Made by a program: the position numbers and the translations under genes. From UBA1447 sp964627535 (GTDB lineage: Bacteria; Bacillota; Clostridia; Oscillospirales; Acutalibacteraceae): 47,664 nt of DNA. The stretch covers positions 1 to 47,664 of the forward strand of contig CAZVJW010000032.1 in the NCBI GenBank assembly GCA_964627535.1, read 5' to 3'. The first letter of the stretch is position 1. Each line of letters starts with the position of its first letter. The notes under the pieces are model-generated. The model saw nothing but the letters and a program-made list of their open reading frames with translations, made no database searches and was not told the DNA's origin. Positions 16,908-25,446 of the stretch are shown piece after piece.

Positions 16908-18232
16908 GGCTCATCCTCCTCCGCGTTGAAAAACCAGCGTCCGGCATATTCGGGTTCCGGCGCAGCTCCTTCGAGCAGGGATTCGCAGTTTTCGCTAACC
17001 TTTTTAAACGCATGAACATATTTATCGATTTGTTCCGGTAGAAATTTTCTGAACCGGGGCAGGGAAAACACTTTGACTGTTTCGCAGACTTTTAAACCCC
17101 TGTCAAGTTCTCTTACATCCCTTTGTGTAAAAGCGATTCTCGTCGGTTTTTCCGTATTCATCAGATTGTAATCATAAAACAGCCGGTGCGTATGCATTGG
17201 GAAATACCCGTAAGGGGTGCTGCCGCACCCTTCCGCGGCAAGCGCTTCGCAAAAACGGGTTACCGGCAGGCCGCCCAGTTCCTCCGGTTTGAAAATACCG
17301 TGCGGGGCGTACCAGCCGCCCATATTCGAACCGTCCGCTTCATCAACCCGATGCGCCTTGATTCCTTTGACGCCCTCCAGTGAGTCCCAAAAGTAATTCA
17401 AGGCTTTGCGTATTTCGGTGCTTCTTTCATCGTAATATTTCAGCTGAACCCGCCCCATGGCGGAACAGGTTTGGTTCATTCTGCCTTTCATACCGCCCAT
17501 AGGTATCTTTTGGTATTTCAACAAATCCTTTGTCGAAACCCATTTTTCATCAAACCGGTCGTAATGCGCGTAAGCGATTCCACGGTCAAAAATCTCCTTG
17601 TCATCCGTGATAAGCATGCCCGCCTCGCCGGTTGCAAAGGACTTTCCGGACATCAGTGACATCGCTCCCACATGCCCTATGGTTCCGAGTTTTATGCCTT
17701 TATATAATCCGCCCTGCGCGTGGGAAACATCCTCGATGACCTTAATATTATGCCGCATCGCGATTCTCATAATTTTGTCCATATCGGCGGGGTGGCCGTA
17801 GTAGTGCACAACAACAATTGCTTTTGTCCGCGGCCCGATGCACCTTTCCAGGTCGTCCGGGTCAATGCAGAGCGAGTCTTCCTCTATGTCCGCGAAAACA
17901 ACCGTCGCGCCGAGGTTGAAGGCCGGTACGCAGGAAGCCCAGTAGCTTTTACTTGGGCAAATAAGTTCGTCGCCTATACCGAGCTTAACGGCAAACATGG
18001 CCGCCTGCAGCGCCATTGTTCCGTTGCAAAAACCGAGTGCGTAGGTTGAGCCTTGCCAGGCGGCAAATTCCTTTTCAAATTTTACCGTCACATCCGTGCC
18101 GGACATTGCGCCGCGGCGCAGAACTTCAAGCACCGCGTCCTCGTCTTCTTTTGTTACAATCGGCCACTTGAAAAGATCCTCCGGTATGTCCTCAACAGCC
18201 TTTTCTCCGCCGAACAGCGCTAATTTTTCCAT
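16904..18232 (-). CDS. DegT/DnrJ/EryC1/StrS-family PLP-dependent enzyme
   Basis: 442 residues from the ATG at 18232; AGGAG lies nine bases upstream, which rules against the in-frame ATG at 18259. Fold type I aminotransferase: FCNGTMALQAA (PLP phosphate contact), Asp168 in IEDVSHAQGG, and the Schiff-base lysine Lys197 in LMSGKSFATGEAG. The family transfers amino groups to keto-sugars or keto-cyclitols (as in AHBA/scyllo-inosose aminotransferases). Coupled to the amidohydrolase by a four-base overlap. A MITE end lies 40 bases upstream and contributes an AGTATAAA -10-like sequence, so expression may depend on it. Confidence 0.9.
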   Translation of the reverse strand: MEKLALFGGEKAVEDIPEDLFKWPIVTKEDEDAVLEVLRRGAMSGTDVTVKFEKEFAAWQGSTYALGFCNGTMALQAAMFAVKLGIGDELICPSKSYWASCVPAFNLGATVVFADIEEDSLCIDPDDLERCIGPRTKAIVVVHYYGHPADMDKIMRIAMRHNIKVIEDVSHAQGGLYKGIKLGTIGHVGAMSLMSGKSFATGEAGMLITDDKEIFDRGIAYAHYDRFDEKWVSTKDLLKYQKIPMGGMKGRMNQTCSAMGRVQLKYYDERSTEIRKALNYFWDSLEGVKGIKAHRVDEADGSNMGGWYAPHGIFKPEELGGLPVTRFCEALAAEGCGSTPYGYFPMHTHRLFYDYNLMNTEKPTRIAFTQRDVRELDRGLKVCETVKVFSLPRFRKFLPEQIDKYVHAFKKVSENCESLLEGAAPEPEYAGRWFFNAEEDEP

Positions 18233-18271
18233 ACACTGCATCTCCTGTGATGTGTTCATACAATCGCTTTA

Positions 18272-18405
18272 TACTAATTACTCATATAAACCTAACTAAA
18301 AAATTCGCACAAAACCTCATAATACTATTCTGCATTAAAATGGCGAATAGTATGAATCAAAGCTTTTGCTTGATTTTTTAGAGGCTTTTCAATCGTGAAT
18401 TAGTA
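18272..18405 (-). mobile_element. MITE copy B (134 bp, long subfamily, inverted relative to copy A)
   Basis: Same element as at 13115-13247 in reverse orientation: TACTAATTACTC at the left, GTGAATTAGTA at the right, TA at both edges, and the internal ATACTATTC/GAATAGTAT hairpin. It fits exactly between the stop codon of the DUF4838 gene (18406) and the DegT leader. Confidence 0.8.
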
Positions 18406-20328
18406 TTATGTCATCCAATCAGCCGGCGTCTGCCAAAAATTAGGTGTTGTTGAAATCGGTCCGCCCAGGGTCATGTAGGTTATCCCGGCATCTACGATGT
18501 CGTTATAAAGCTTTTCGTTTTCTTTGAGCCTGTTTACATTAAGCGGAGAGAATTCGCCCATAAATAAGTTTGCCTTGTAAACCCGGAATGAAAGCCTGGA
18601 ACGCTGAATGTTTTCCAATTGCTTTGCGTTTCCGGCATTTGCTTCCGCTTTGTCCCAAAGCGCGTCTATCTGCTTTCTCTCAGCCGCGGTAAAAATAAGT
18701 CCCTCATACTGCCATTGGAAAATGTAAATATGCTGGCTCGTATTGAGCGTTTTGTTTGTGATGATGTCAATATATTCTTTGATATATTTCGCCGAATCCT
18801 CGCCGTAATAACCGTTTAAGAAGTCATCCATCAAATACTCAACGTCGCATGTCGGGTCCCAAAGAAGTTTCGCAAGTATATAGGCTCTCAGTTCGCCGAA
18901 CTCGCCGCTTTTTGATGCCGCGTTGCCTTCTTCAAAAACACCCTTCACATTATTTTCAGCAAAGAATTGCATATTGGGCTGAAGCACCTGGAAATTAGCG
19001 AAAATGTTCAGATACATCATAAAGTTGGTGGTGTAGTCCCACGCATAAAGGTTTTTGCAGATAGCTGACCAGCCCTTCATATCGTTGGCGAAAGCTGCTT
19101 CGGTATCCGCTGTGCGGGCAGCCCGGGAATCAAGTTCAATAAACGGGAATTTATCCAGCCGGTTTTCGCTGCGGATTCTCATAATGCCGCACTCCTGCAG
19201 CGGGTGCGAAAAGCAGCATTCAATCGAACAAAGACGGACAATCACGCTGTCCCGCGGTACGATATTTTTGGGCGGTGTCCGGGTGTATTGGTAAGCAAAA
19301 GTGTCAAATTGGACATTCGGGAACTGGCCTTCAAGCGCTTCGGCTACTTTGTTGACAAACCAGATGTTTGTGCCGGACGGCCCACCGTATAAGGCGTCCA
19401 TTGCCTTGCAGTCAGGGCATTGGCAGTAATTGCCGTTATCGTTTTGCGTGATGGAAACGATTCTTGCCCGCGGGCTGGCCAGCAAAGCATCTTTGACGTT
19501 TTGGGTAACGATTGCCAAAACATCCGGGTTGGTAAGGCAACGCTGGTCAACTGTCCAATCATTGATATCCTCTCGGAAAGAGAAATACTTGGGATGATCA
19601 GCAAAATAGGTTTCCGGCAACAGCGAGCTCATGGAGTGGCAGCCGTTGGCGTAAAAAAGAGTGCCGCCGTATTCCGGATAATCAGTGCCTTCGTTCATCT
19701 TTTGCTTTACCCGCCAGTTTTCGTCAAGCGTGCAGTTCCAGTCCTGATAGCGGTATTCGAAAACAGGTTTTTGCGTATAATTTAATGTCGCGTCAATCTT
19801 AACCGTTGTGTTATTCGGGATAACCGAAACCTCCGGTGTAAACCAGCGGCAGCCGAGGTTCTGTTCCAGGAAGTTGTAGACGCCGTAAAGCGTTCCTCTC
19901 AATTCTCCGCCTGCGATAACAAGTTTTTCACCGATAACCTTCACCATAAAGCCCTCATCGCCGAGCATTGCGCGGTCAACGGTAAAGGTGCTTGCGCTCT
20001 CGCGGGTTGTATTGCCAACAATGATTTCATGCGCGCCCGTTTCGGCAGCGTCGGTTTTCAGTTCAAGCGTTTTGCCGCTTATCTGCGCTATATATTTCTG
20101 AAGTTCGGCTGCGGCCGTCGTTTCGGAAGGGGAGCAGGCAGCGCCTTTAATAATGAAATAATCGCTTTCACCGTTATTGACCAGGGTTAGCCATTCGGTA
20201 ATAACCGGCGCAACATATTTTGTCCCGCCGTAGTCGATATCCTTGAGCTTCGTGTGCGTAATGCTAAGCGTAAAAGAGGTGAGAATTTGCGAAAGCGCGA
20301 CAATAATGGCTACAATATTGGTTGTCAT
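18406..20328 (-). CDS. DUF4838 family protein (glucuronidase/hexosaminidase-like, exported)
   Basis: 640 residues. The N-terminal 20 residues are hydrophobic (signal or anchor). Residues about 45-175 resemble the small domain that precedes catalytic barrels in alpha-glucuronidases and GH20 enzymes (AAAELQKYIAQISG, GTLYGVYNFLEQNLGCRWFTP). The central DUF4838 region contains SITQNDNGNYCQCPDCKAMD, a Cys-containing motif characteristic of this family, and a helical C-terminal part. ATG follows GAGGAGG by six bases. Function in glycan breakdown is inferred from domain and context only. It is the last gene of the fhs-cupin-DUF4838 series; the stop abuts a MITE. Confidence 0.82.
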   Translation of the reverse strand: MTTNIVAIIVALSQILTSFTLSITHTKLKDIDYGGTKYVAPVITEWLTLVNNGESDYFIIKGAACSPSETTAAAELQKYIAQISGKTLELKTDAAETGAHEIIVGNTTRESASTFTVDRAMLGDEGFMVKVIGEKLVIAGGELRGTLYGVYNFLEQNLGCRWFTPEVSVIPNNTTVKIDATLNYTQKPVFEYRYQDWNCTLDENWRVKQKMNEGTDYPEYGGTLFYANGCHSMSSLLPETYFADHPKYFSFREDINDWTVDQRCLTNPDVLAIVTQNVKDALLASPRARIVSITQNDNGNYCQCPDCKAMDALYGGPSGTNIWFVNKVAEALEGQFPNVQFDTFAYQYTRTPPKNIVPRDSVIVRLCSIECCFSHPLQECGIMRIRSENRLDKFPFIELDSRAARTADTEAAFANDMKGWSAICKNLYAWDYTTNFMMYLNIFANFQVLQPNMQFFAENNVKGVFEEGNAASKSGEFGELRAYILAKLLWDPTCDVEYLMDDFLNGYYGEDSAKYIKEYIDIITNKTLNTSQHIYIFQWQYEGLIFTAAERKQIDALWDKAEANAGNAKQLENIQRSRLSFRVYKANLFMGEFSPLNVNRLKENEKLYNDIVDAGITYMTLGGPISTTPNFWQTPADWMT

Positions 20329-20365
20329 TTAACTTCCTCCTCAAGTTGCCTTGTGTTTCCCGGCT

Positions 20366-20713
20366 TTATTCAGGATAGGTTCCGCCGGTATTCTCTTTGT
20401 TCAAGGTCCCGTCCGTTTCTATCAGCAGGCATTTTACAAGCGATTTGCATACCGGCCGGTGCCTGATACCTTTTGGTACGATGATAAGATCACCTGTAAA
20501 CAGTTCAACAAGTCCATCCTCAAATTCGATTTGCATTGTGCCTTCGATAACATAAAACATTTCGTCCGATTCTTCATGCACATGAAAATCCAAGGTTCTG
20601 TTTTCAGCCTGCAAAACATTCAGCACGTGATTATTCAGTTGCCCAACTTTTAAATAAGTGAATAGTTCGGTAATGCTGTTAGCTTTTTCAACTAAATTTA
20701 CTTTTTCAATCAT
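20366..20713 (-). CDS. Small cupin protein
   Basis: 115 residues forming one cupin barrel: motif 1 HVHEESDEMFYVIEG (His44, His46, Glu51, then Gly58) and motif 2 GDLIIVPKGIRH with His85, giving a complete metal site. Cytoplasmic. The family includes sugar isomerases, dioxygenases and binding proteins, so no reaction is assigned. RBS GGAAGGAAG. It lies 26 bases after fhs and 37 bases before the DUF4838 gene, so probably one transcript. Confidence 0.85.
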   Translation of the reverse strand: MIEKVNLVEKANSITELFTYLKVGQLNNHVLNVLQAENRTLDFHVHEESDEMFYVIEGTMQIEFEDGLVELFTGDLIIVPKGIRHRPVCKSLVKCLLIETDGTLNKENTGGTYPE

Positions 20714-20739
20714 TTGAAGCCGCTTCCTTCCGGTAAGGC

Positions 20740-22410
20740 TTAAAACAGGCCGCTGATGACGCCGTTTTCATCAATGTCAATATTAACGGCGGAAGGGATT
20801 TTTCCGAGGCCGGGCATGGTCATAATCGCGCCGCAGAGAAACACCACAAAACCTGCTCCGGCGCTTAGCCGAACCTCTCTCACGCGGATATGAAAGTCTT
20901 CAGGCGCCCCTAAAAGAGCAGCTTCATCGCTGAAACTGTATTGGGTTTTCGCGATGCAGACAGAAAGCCCGCCGAATCCCATCGCTTCGATTTCCGCAAG
21001 CTTCTTCGCCGCGGAGATTTCAAAGGTAACGGAACTTGCGTGATAAACCTTGGTGCAGACAGCCACAACCTTTTCCTTGAGGGATTGGTTTGACTCATAA
21101 GCAAAAACAAATTCGGAAGGCTGCCCCGCTAAGGCAACCACTTTTTCCGCCAAATCAAGCGCGCCTTCGCCGCCCTTTGCGAAAACTTCGCTTAATGAGC
21201 AGGGCATCTGATGGCTTTCGCACAGGTCAAGCAGATATTGGTGCTCTTCCTTGCTGTCCGAAGGGAACGCGTTGATGGCGACGCAGCAGGGGAGTCCATA
21301 CCCGTTATGAATGTTATCAAAATGGCGCAGCAGGTTAGCCGAACCTTTGGCAAGCGATTCCAGGCAGGGGGTGTTCAGCAGTTCTTTCGGGCAGCCTCCG
21401 TGGTGCTTCAGCGCGCGCACGGTTGCCACAAGCACCACCGCGTTCGGCCGGACGCCTGCTTCGCGGCATTTGATGTCTAAAAACTTCTCGGCTCCGAGGT
21501 CGGCGCCGAATCCCGCTTCCGTTACGGTATAATCCCCAAGCTTCATCGCAAGGCGCGTGGCAATAATGCTGTTGCAGCCGTGGGCAATGTTGGCAAAGGG
21601 GCCTCCGTGGATGATAGCGGGCGTATGTTCAAGGGTTTGCACCAGGTTGGGGTCGAAAGCATCCTTCAAAAGCGCGGCCATCGCGCCCGCCGCGCCGATT
21701 TCGCCGCAGGTGACAGGCTTGCCGTCGTATGTGTAACCCACCACAATCCGTGCAAGGCGGGTTTTTAAGTCCATAAGGTCGCCTGCCAGGCAGAAAATTG
21801 CCATCACTTCGCTTGCCGCGGTGATGTCAAAACCGTCCTGGCGCGGTATGCCGTTCGGGTCTCCGCCCAGGCCGTCGACCATGTAGCGGAGTTGGCGGTC
21901 GTTCATATCGATGCACCGCTTCCAGGTAACGCGGTTGGGATGCAAATTATGGGGATTGCCGTAAAAAATGCTGCTGTCTACCATGGCGGCTAAAAGATTG
22001 TTGGCAGCGGATATCGCGTGCAAATCGCCCGTAAAATGGAGATTGATATCTTCCATCGGGACCACCTGCGCGTAGCCGCCTCCCGCCGCGCCGCCCTTGA
22101 TGCCGAACACAGGCCCGAGGCTCGGTTCTCTTAAGGCTAAAACGGTTTTCTTGCCTAACCGGCTCATGGCGTCCGCCAAGCCGACATTGATGGTTGTTTT
22201 GCCTTCGCCTGCGGGCGTCGGGTTGATAGCGGTTACAAGAATCAGCTTGCCGTCCGGTTTGTCCTTCAGTTTTTTCACAAGGTGATGGTTAATCTTCGCC
22301 TTGTATTTGCCATAAGGATTGATTTGATCGCTGTCAATTCCAAGACTGGCTGCTATTTCCGTAATAGGTTTCAGGACGGCTTCCTGCGCAATTTGAATGT
22401 CACTTTTCAT
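20740..22410 (-). CDS. fhs: Formate-tetrahydrofolate ligase
   Basis: 556 residues from the ATG at 22410, the normal family length; GGAGTGG is upstream and the longer in-frame extension to 22473 has no support. Hallmarks: P-loop TPAGEGKTT (65-73), EPSLGPVFGIKGGAAGGGYAQV, HFTGDLHAI and the C-terminal MTMPGLGKIPSA. It activates formate with ATP to 10-formyl-THF, central to the acetyl-CoA pathway and to purine synthesis in clostridia. No other Wood-Ljungdahl gene is seen in the window. It precedes the cupin gene in the same direction. Confidence 0.97.
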   Translation of the reverse strand: MKSDIQIAQEAVLKPITEIAASLGIDSDQINPYGKYKAKINHHLVKKLKDKPDGKLILVTAINPTPAGEGKTTINVGLADAMSRLGKKTVLALREPSLGPVFGIKGGAAGGGYAQVVPMEDINLHFTGDLHAISAANNLLAAMVDSSIFYGNPHNLHPNRVTWKRCIDMNDRQLRYMVDGLGGDPNGIPRQDGFDITAASEVMAIFCLAGDLMDLKTRLARIVVGYTYDGKPVTCGEIGAAGAMAALLKDAFDPNLVQTLEHTPAIIHGGPFANIAHGCNSIIATRLAMKLGDYTVTEAGFGADLGAEKFLDIKCREAGVRPNAVVLVATVRALKHHGGCPKELLNTPCLESLAKGSANLLRHFDNIHNGYGLPCCVAINAFPSDSKEEHQYLLDLCESHQMPCSLSEVFAKGGEGALDLAEKVVALAGQPSEFVFAYESNQSLKEKVVAVCTKVYHASSVTFEISAAKKLAEIEAMGFGGLSVCIAKTQYSFSDEAALLGAPEDFHIRVREVRLSAGAGFVVFLCGAIMTMPGLGKIPSAVNIDIDENGVISGLF

Positions 22411-22540
22411 TTTATCCACTCCGGCCCCGCATAAGCGGAAAATTTGCGTTATCATTATAAAAGATAGTAACAAAAATCAGACATAAATGCAACCGAAACA
22501 TGTACCGGCGGGACGAGGGTTTTACACGGCCCATCAATGC

Positions 22541-22581
22541 ATAAAAAATGCCCCAGTGAAATCTTCTTTCACAGGGGCATT
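22541..22581 (-). terminator. Intrinsic terminator of the secreted-protein gene at 22624-23247
   Basis: Reverse strand AATGCCCC-t-GTGAAA pairs with TTTCAC-t-GGGGCATT (22581-22547) and runs into TTTTTTAT. Confidence 0.9.
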
Positions 22582-22623
22582 CGTTAAGATGTCAGCCTGA
22601 AACAGCGGGTGGGTCGAAGGGGA

Positions 22624-23247
22624 TTATACGCCGAACGAGCCGTAATAGAAGAACTCGATGATCATGATCAAGCGTGCGAAAACGAACTCAAAGAAAGAGT
22701 CGCTGTGCAGAAACGAAAGGATTTTGTCCCAAATTGTCGGAATGTAGATATAATCGGAGGGAAGGAATTCATAAGAAATTTCTTCACTCAAAGCTCCCTC
22801 AGCGTTTGCAAACGAGCCGGCGGCAAATACTATAGTATAAGTTTCGTCCGGGTTAACAACGAACTCTTCGTTAACATACAGAGAAACAAGCATATATTCG
22901 TCGGGTTCATTACTGAGGATTTCGCTTAGGGATTTACTGACAGCAATGCTTTTCGCCGAGCCGAAAAAATCGGGCAAATAGGATTCGGCATCGCACATGG
23001 ATTCGTTAAAAACCTCGTTTTGCTGACTGTCATAAATAGAGAAGACAAAATCATCCGTACTTAAAACAGAACAGCCCTCAATAACAAAATAAATATCAAA
23101 AACTTCATTCGTTTTATAATCGATATTCATATTATACATGGTTATTTCGTAAGGATTTTCAACCACAGCGAAAGCACTGACAAACATGGTTGTTGCCAAA
23201 ATAACAGCTAGAAGAACAGAAAGCGAATTTTTTGCGATTTTTTTCAT
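22624..23247 (-). CDS. Secreted protein of unknown function with aromatic hydrophobic tail
   Basis: 207 residues from the ATG at 23247, chosen because GGAGG is seven bases upstream; the frame is open further but without RBS. Residues 1-27 are a signal peptide (MKKIAKNSLSVLLAVILATT, cleavage near AFA). The mature part is acidic and predicted beta-rich, possibly Ig-like. The last 35 residues (SDSFFEFVFARLIMIIEFFYYGSFGV region) are strongly hydrophobic and aromatic and could be a membrane tail. No family recognised. It is a monocistronic unit with its own terminator. Confidence 0.7.
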   Translation of the reverse strand: MKKIAKNSLSVLLAVILATTMFVSAFAVVENPYEITMYNMNIDYKTNEVFDIYFVIEGCSVLSTDDFVFSIYDSQQNEVFNESMCDAESYLPDFFGSAKSIAVSKSLSEILSNEPDEYMLVSLYVNEEFVVNPDETYTIVFAAGSFANAEGALSEEISYEFLPSDYIYIPTIWDKILSFLHSDSFFEFVFARLIMIIEFFYYGSFGV

Positions 23248-23401
23248 TTTTAATCCTCCATTATAAAATTTAACACGGGATGAGAAGCGAAATAAGTTAC
23301 CCGTTGATTTAATCCCAACCCCTTCACTTTTATATTTCGAATATCCAAAACAATTATATTTCATGGGGTTTATTTTGTCAACAAAAAATTTGAATCTAAA
23401 C

Positions 23402-23475
23402 AAAAAAAGCAAGTGCGCCAAGGGAATAGGCGTTTGACAACTGTTTTATCAAACCCAGTATACTCTTGGCACTTG
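23402..23475 (-). terminator. Long intrinsic terminator of the 45-codon gene
   Basis: Reverse strand CAAGTGCCAAG (23475-23465) pairs with CTTGG-c-GCACTTG (to 23410); an inner stem GGGTTTGA/TCAAACGCC extends it. It is followed by CTTTTTTTG. It lies 28 bases past the stop of the small gene. Confidence 0.85.
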
Positions 23476-23502
23476 AATGATAGATTTAATTTACTCACTG
23501 GA

Positions 23503-23640
23503 TTACTTTTTGGATTTGAGTTTATTTTTGATGAAATTAACGACTGTTTCGGCAAATTGGTATTCCAGGCGGTCCTTAGCATCGAGCTGATTGTAAAGAA
23601 ATGATGCCGTATTCCATTGGTTATAGCTGCTGTTTAACAT
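23503..23640 (-). CDS. 45-codon protein of unknown function
   Basis: ATG at 23640 with GAGGAGG six bases upstream, stop TAA at 23503. Translation starts MLNSSYNQWNTASFLYNQLD and ends with a basic KNKLKSKK tail; the middle (AKDRLEYQFAETVVNFIKNK) looks like an amphipathic helix. Too short for usual gene calling, but it has a consensus promoter, a strong RBS and a long intrinsic terminator, all correctly placed, so it is very likely expressed. I know no family for it. Divergent from the nitroreductase. Confidence 0.7.
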   Translation of the reverse strand: MLNSSYNQWNTASFLYNQLDAKDRLEYQFAETVVNFIKNKLKSKK

Positions 23641-23705
23641 ATAAATCCTCCTCAATTACTATATGTGATAGTGTTCTGTCAGGTAGTGCTCTTCCTGATG
23701 TAGTA

Positions 23706-23734
23706 ATAATATCACACATTTCTTAGGATGTCAA
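23706..23734 (-). promoter_or_regulatory. Consensus promoter of the 45-codon gene
   Basis: Reverse strand TTGACA (23734-23729), 17-base spacer, TATTAT (23711-23706). The leader contains a small TCAGG/CCTGA hairpin (about 23680-23700). Confidence 0.75.
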
Positions 23735-23743
23735 ACAGTTTTA

Positions 23744-23771
23744 TTGAAATTATTTTGATTTGTTCTATAAT
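23744..23771 (+). promoter_or_regulatory. Promoter of the nitroreductase gene
   Basis: TTGAAA (23744-23749), 16-base spacer, TATAAT (23766-23771), 55 bases before the ATG; divergent from the small-gene promoter. Confidence 0.65.
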
Positions 23772-23826
23772 GTTTATGAGACGTTATTCAGCATTGAATA
23801 AGCAATATTTGAAAGGAAGGTTCAAT

Positions 23827-24345
23827 ATGGGTTTTATAGAGCTCGCCAAAAAACGCTGTTCTGTCCGCGCTTATACGGAAAAGCAGGTGGAGCAGGAAAA
23901 AATCGAAAAGATTCTGGAAGCCGGCAGGGTCGCCCCGACCGCCTGCAACAACCAGCCGCAGAAAATTCTGGTCATCAAGACGGAAGCAGGGCTGGAAAAA
24001 CTAGCAAAGGCCAGCCGTGTTTTCGGCGCGCCGCTGTTCTTTGTTATTTGCGCCGACCATACTTTAACTTGGAAAAGGTCGTATGACGGCAAGGATTCTG
24101 CCGATATCGACGCTGCCATCGTCACCGACCACATGATGATGCAGGCAACCGAGCTCGGACTCGGCTCGGTTTGTATTTGCAGCTTTAAGCCTGATGTTCT
24201 AAGGGCTGAATTTGCCATCCCGAAAGACATTGAACCGGTGAACCTGTTGGCTGTCGGTTATTCTGCCGGAGAGGTCAAGTCACCCGAACGACACACAGCG
24301 GAGCGCAAGCCGCTTGCCGACACTGTTGTTTACGAGAGCTTTTGA
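23827..24345 (+). CDS. Nitroreductase-family FMN oxidoreductase
   Basis: 172 residues from the ATG at 23827 (GGAAGG six bases upstream); an upstream in-frame extension lacks an RBS. Family features: KRCSVRAYTEKQV (FMN phosphate contact), EAGRVAPTACNNQPQKI, and LGLGSVCICSF near the C-terminal half. These small clostridial members (about 170 residues) form FMN-binding dimers reducing nitro or quinone compounds with NAD(P)H; some carry extra ferredoxin domains, absent here. Monocistronic, followed by a tandem repeat array. Confidence 0.9.
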   Translation: MGFIELAKKRCSVRAYTEKQVEQEKIEKILEAGRVAPTACNNQPQKILVIKTEAGLEKLAKASRVFGAPLFFVICADHTLTWKRSYDGKDSADIDAAIVTDHMMMQATELGLGSVCICSFKPDVLRAEFAIPKDIEPVNLLAVGYSAGEVKSPERHTAERKPLADTVVYESF

Positions 24346-24349
24346 TCAT

Positions 24350-24553
24350 GTCATTCAGAACGAAGTGAAGAATATCGGCAACTGTCATTCAGAACGGAGT
24401 GAAGAATCTCGGTAATTGTCATTCTGAGCGGAGTGAAGAATCTCGGTAACTGTCATTCAGAACGAAGTGAAGAATCTCGGTACTTGTCATTCAGAACGAA
24501 GTGAAGAATCTCGGCAACTGTCATTCAGAACGGAGTGAAGAATCTCAAAAAAA
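24350..24553. repeat. Six tandem copies of a 34-bp repeat
   Basis: Units start at 24350, 24384, 24418, 24452, 24486 and 24520, exactly 34 bases apart. Each has the core GTCATTCAGAACGRAGTGAA plus GAATCTC and a variable GGYAAYT linker. In translation this is the HSERSEESQ-type motif often seen as a spurious ORF in many bacteria. It lies between the nitroreductase stop and the terminator of the VWA gene; not a CRISPR (spacers only about 7 bases). Confidence 0.9.
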
Positions 24554-24587
24554 AATCGCCCGGCCAAACTTTTTGTTACACCGGGCG
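24547..24587 (-). terminator. Intrinsic terminator of the VWA gene
   Basis: Reverse strand CGCCCGG pairs with CCGGGCG (24587-24557) and is followed by ATTTTTTTTT. It overlaps the last tandem-repeat unit. Confidence 0.85.
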
Positions 24588-24602
24588 GTCTGCTTATTGG
24601 TA

Positions 24603-25253
24603 TTACTTCTTGCCTCGCTTTTTAAAGTCCTCGTCAATTTGCTCTTTCCAGCTCGCGTTAACCTGTTTGCCTTCTCTGAAATCGCTCACAGCGCAGCAGA
24701 CGGTTTCATAGTTAAGCCTTGTGCCTTGAGCATCGGCATGGTAATTGACAGATCTGTCCGCGCTAATCCCGAATTTCGCGGCGGCTTCGATGGCGTCGAT
24801 ATTGGCGCCGAGGAAAAGGAACTCCCAGGAATACTTCGTTTTTTGGTGCTCGATCATATTTTTAATCTGGCTGTATTTAAACTCGCGGCTGGCGTTCTCC
24901 ATCCCGTCGGTGATGATAACAAACATCACCTTGTCCGGTCTGTCCTGCTCCTTTGTTTCCGCCATGGCTTTGCCTATCCGGTTGATGGTTCTTCCAACCG
25001 CGTCAAGCAGCGCGGTGGAGCCTTCAACGAAATACTCTTTTTCCGTTATCGGGTTGACCTGCCTGATGTCCGCCCGGTCGTGCAGCACCTCGTAGTTGTT
25101 GTCGAAAAGCACCGTTGAGATAAAGGCATCGCCCTTCTCTTTTTTTTGCTTTTCAAGCAGGGAGTTGAAGCCGCCGATGGTGTCCTCCTCGAGCCCCGCC
25201 ATGGACCCGCTTTTGTCCAAAATAAACACCAGTTCCGTTAAATTCTTTTTCAT
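24603..25253 (-). CDS. von Willebrand factor A domain protein
   Basis: 216 residues from the ATG at 25253 (AAGGAGG upstream). One VWA domain with an intact MIDAS: DKSGSM (Asp13, Ser15, Ser17), a Thr in GSTALLDAVG, and Asp in FVIITDGMEN. No signal peptide or membrane helix, so cytoplasmic. VWA proteins of this small type often partner with MoxR ATPases or tellurite-resistance-like systems, but none is adjacent. Transcribed alone with its own terminator. Confidence 0.88.
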   Translation of the reverse strand: MKKNLTELVFILDKSGSMAGLEEDTIGGFNSLLEKQKKEKGDAFISTVLFDNNYEVLHDRADIRQVNPITEKEYFVEGSTALLDAVGRTINRIGKAMAETKEQDRPDKVMFVIITDGMENASREFKYSQIKNMIEHQKTKYSWEFLFLGANIDAIEAAAKFGISADRSVNYHADAQGTRLNYETVCCAVSDFREGKQVNASWKEQIDEDFKKRGKK

Positions 25254-25332
25254 TATGTTATCCTCCTTTAATGTTGTGACTTCAGGATAACACACCGGTT
25301 GATACATCAGGTCGCCTGCCGGGCGACAAAAT

Positions 25333-25360
25333 ATAAGGGGCTGCCTCGGCAGCCCCTTAT
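25333..25360. terminator. Strong palindromic hairpin after the WG-repeat gene
   Basis: ATAAGGGGCTGCC pairs with GGCAGCCCCTTAT with a two-base loop, 87 bases past the stop of the gene at 25447. Reverse strand continues ATTTTGT, forward AAATTTTAAA; probable terminator. Confidence 0.65.
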
Positions 25361-25446
25361 AAATTTTAAAAAATTTAATTTAAATCGATACAACAGAAGT
25401 CATCATAGATTTTGATATGTTTTATCGCAACATGCTCTGGTTGCAT

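Noticed and set aside
22411..22473. N-terminal extension of formate-tetrahydrofolate ligase
   Set aside because: The normal start with an RBS is at 22410; the extension is hydrophobic and not in the family.
24350..24553. CRISPR array
   Set aside because: Repeats are spaced only about 7 bases, spacers are near-identical, and there are no cas genes.
24501..25118. A 205-codon forward frame starting in the tandem repeats
   Set aside because: It is antisense to the VWA gene and begins with the repeat-derived HSERSEESQ motif, a classic spurious ORF.
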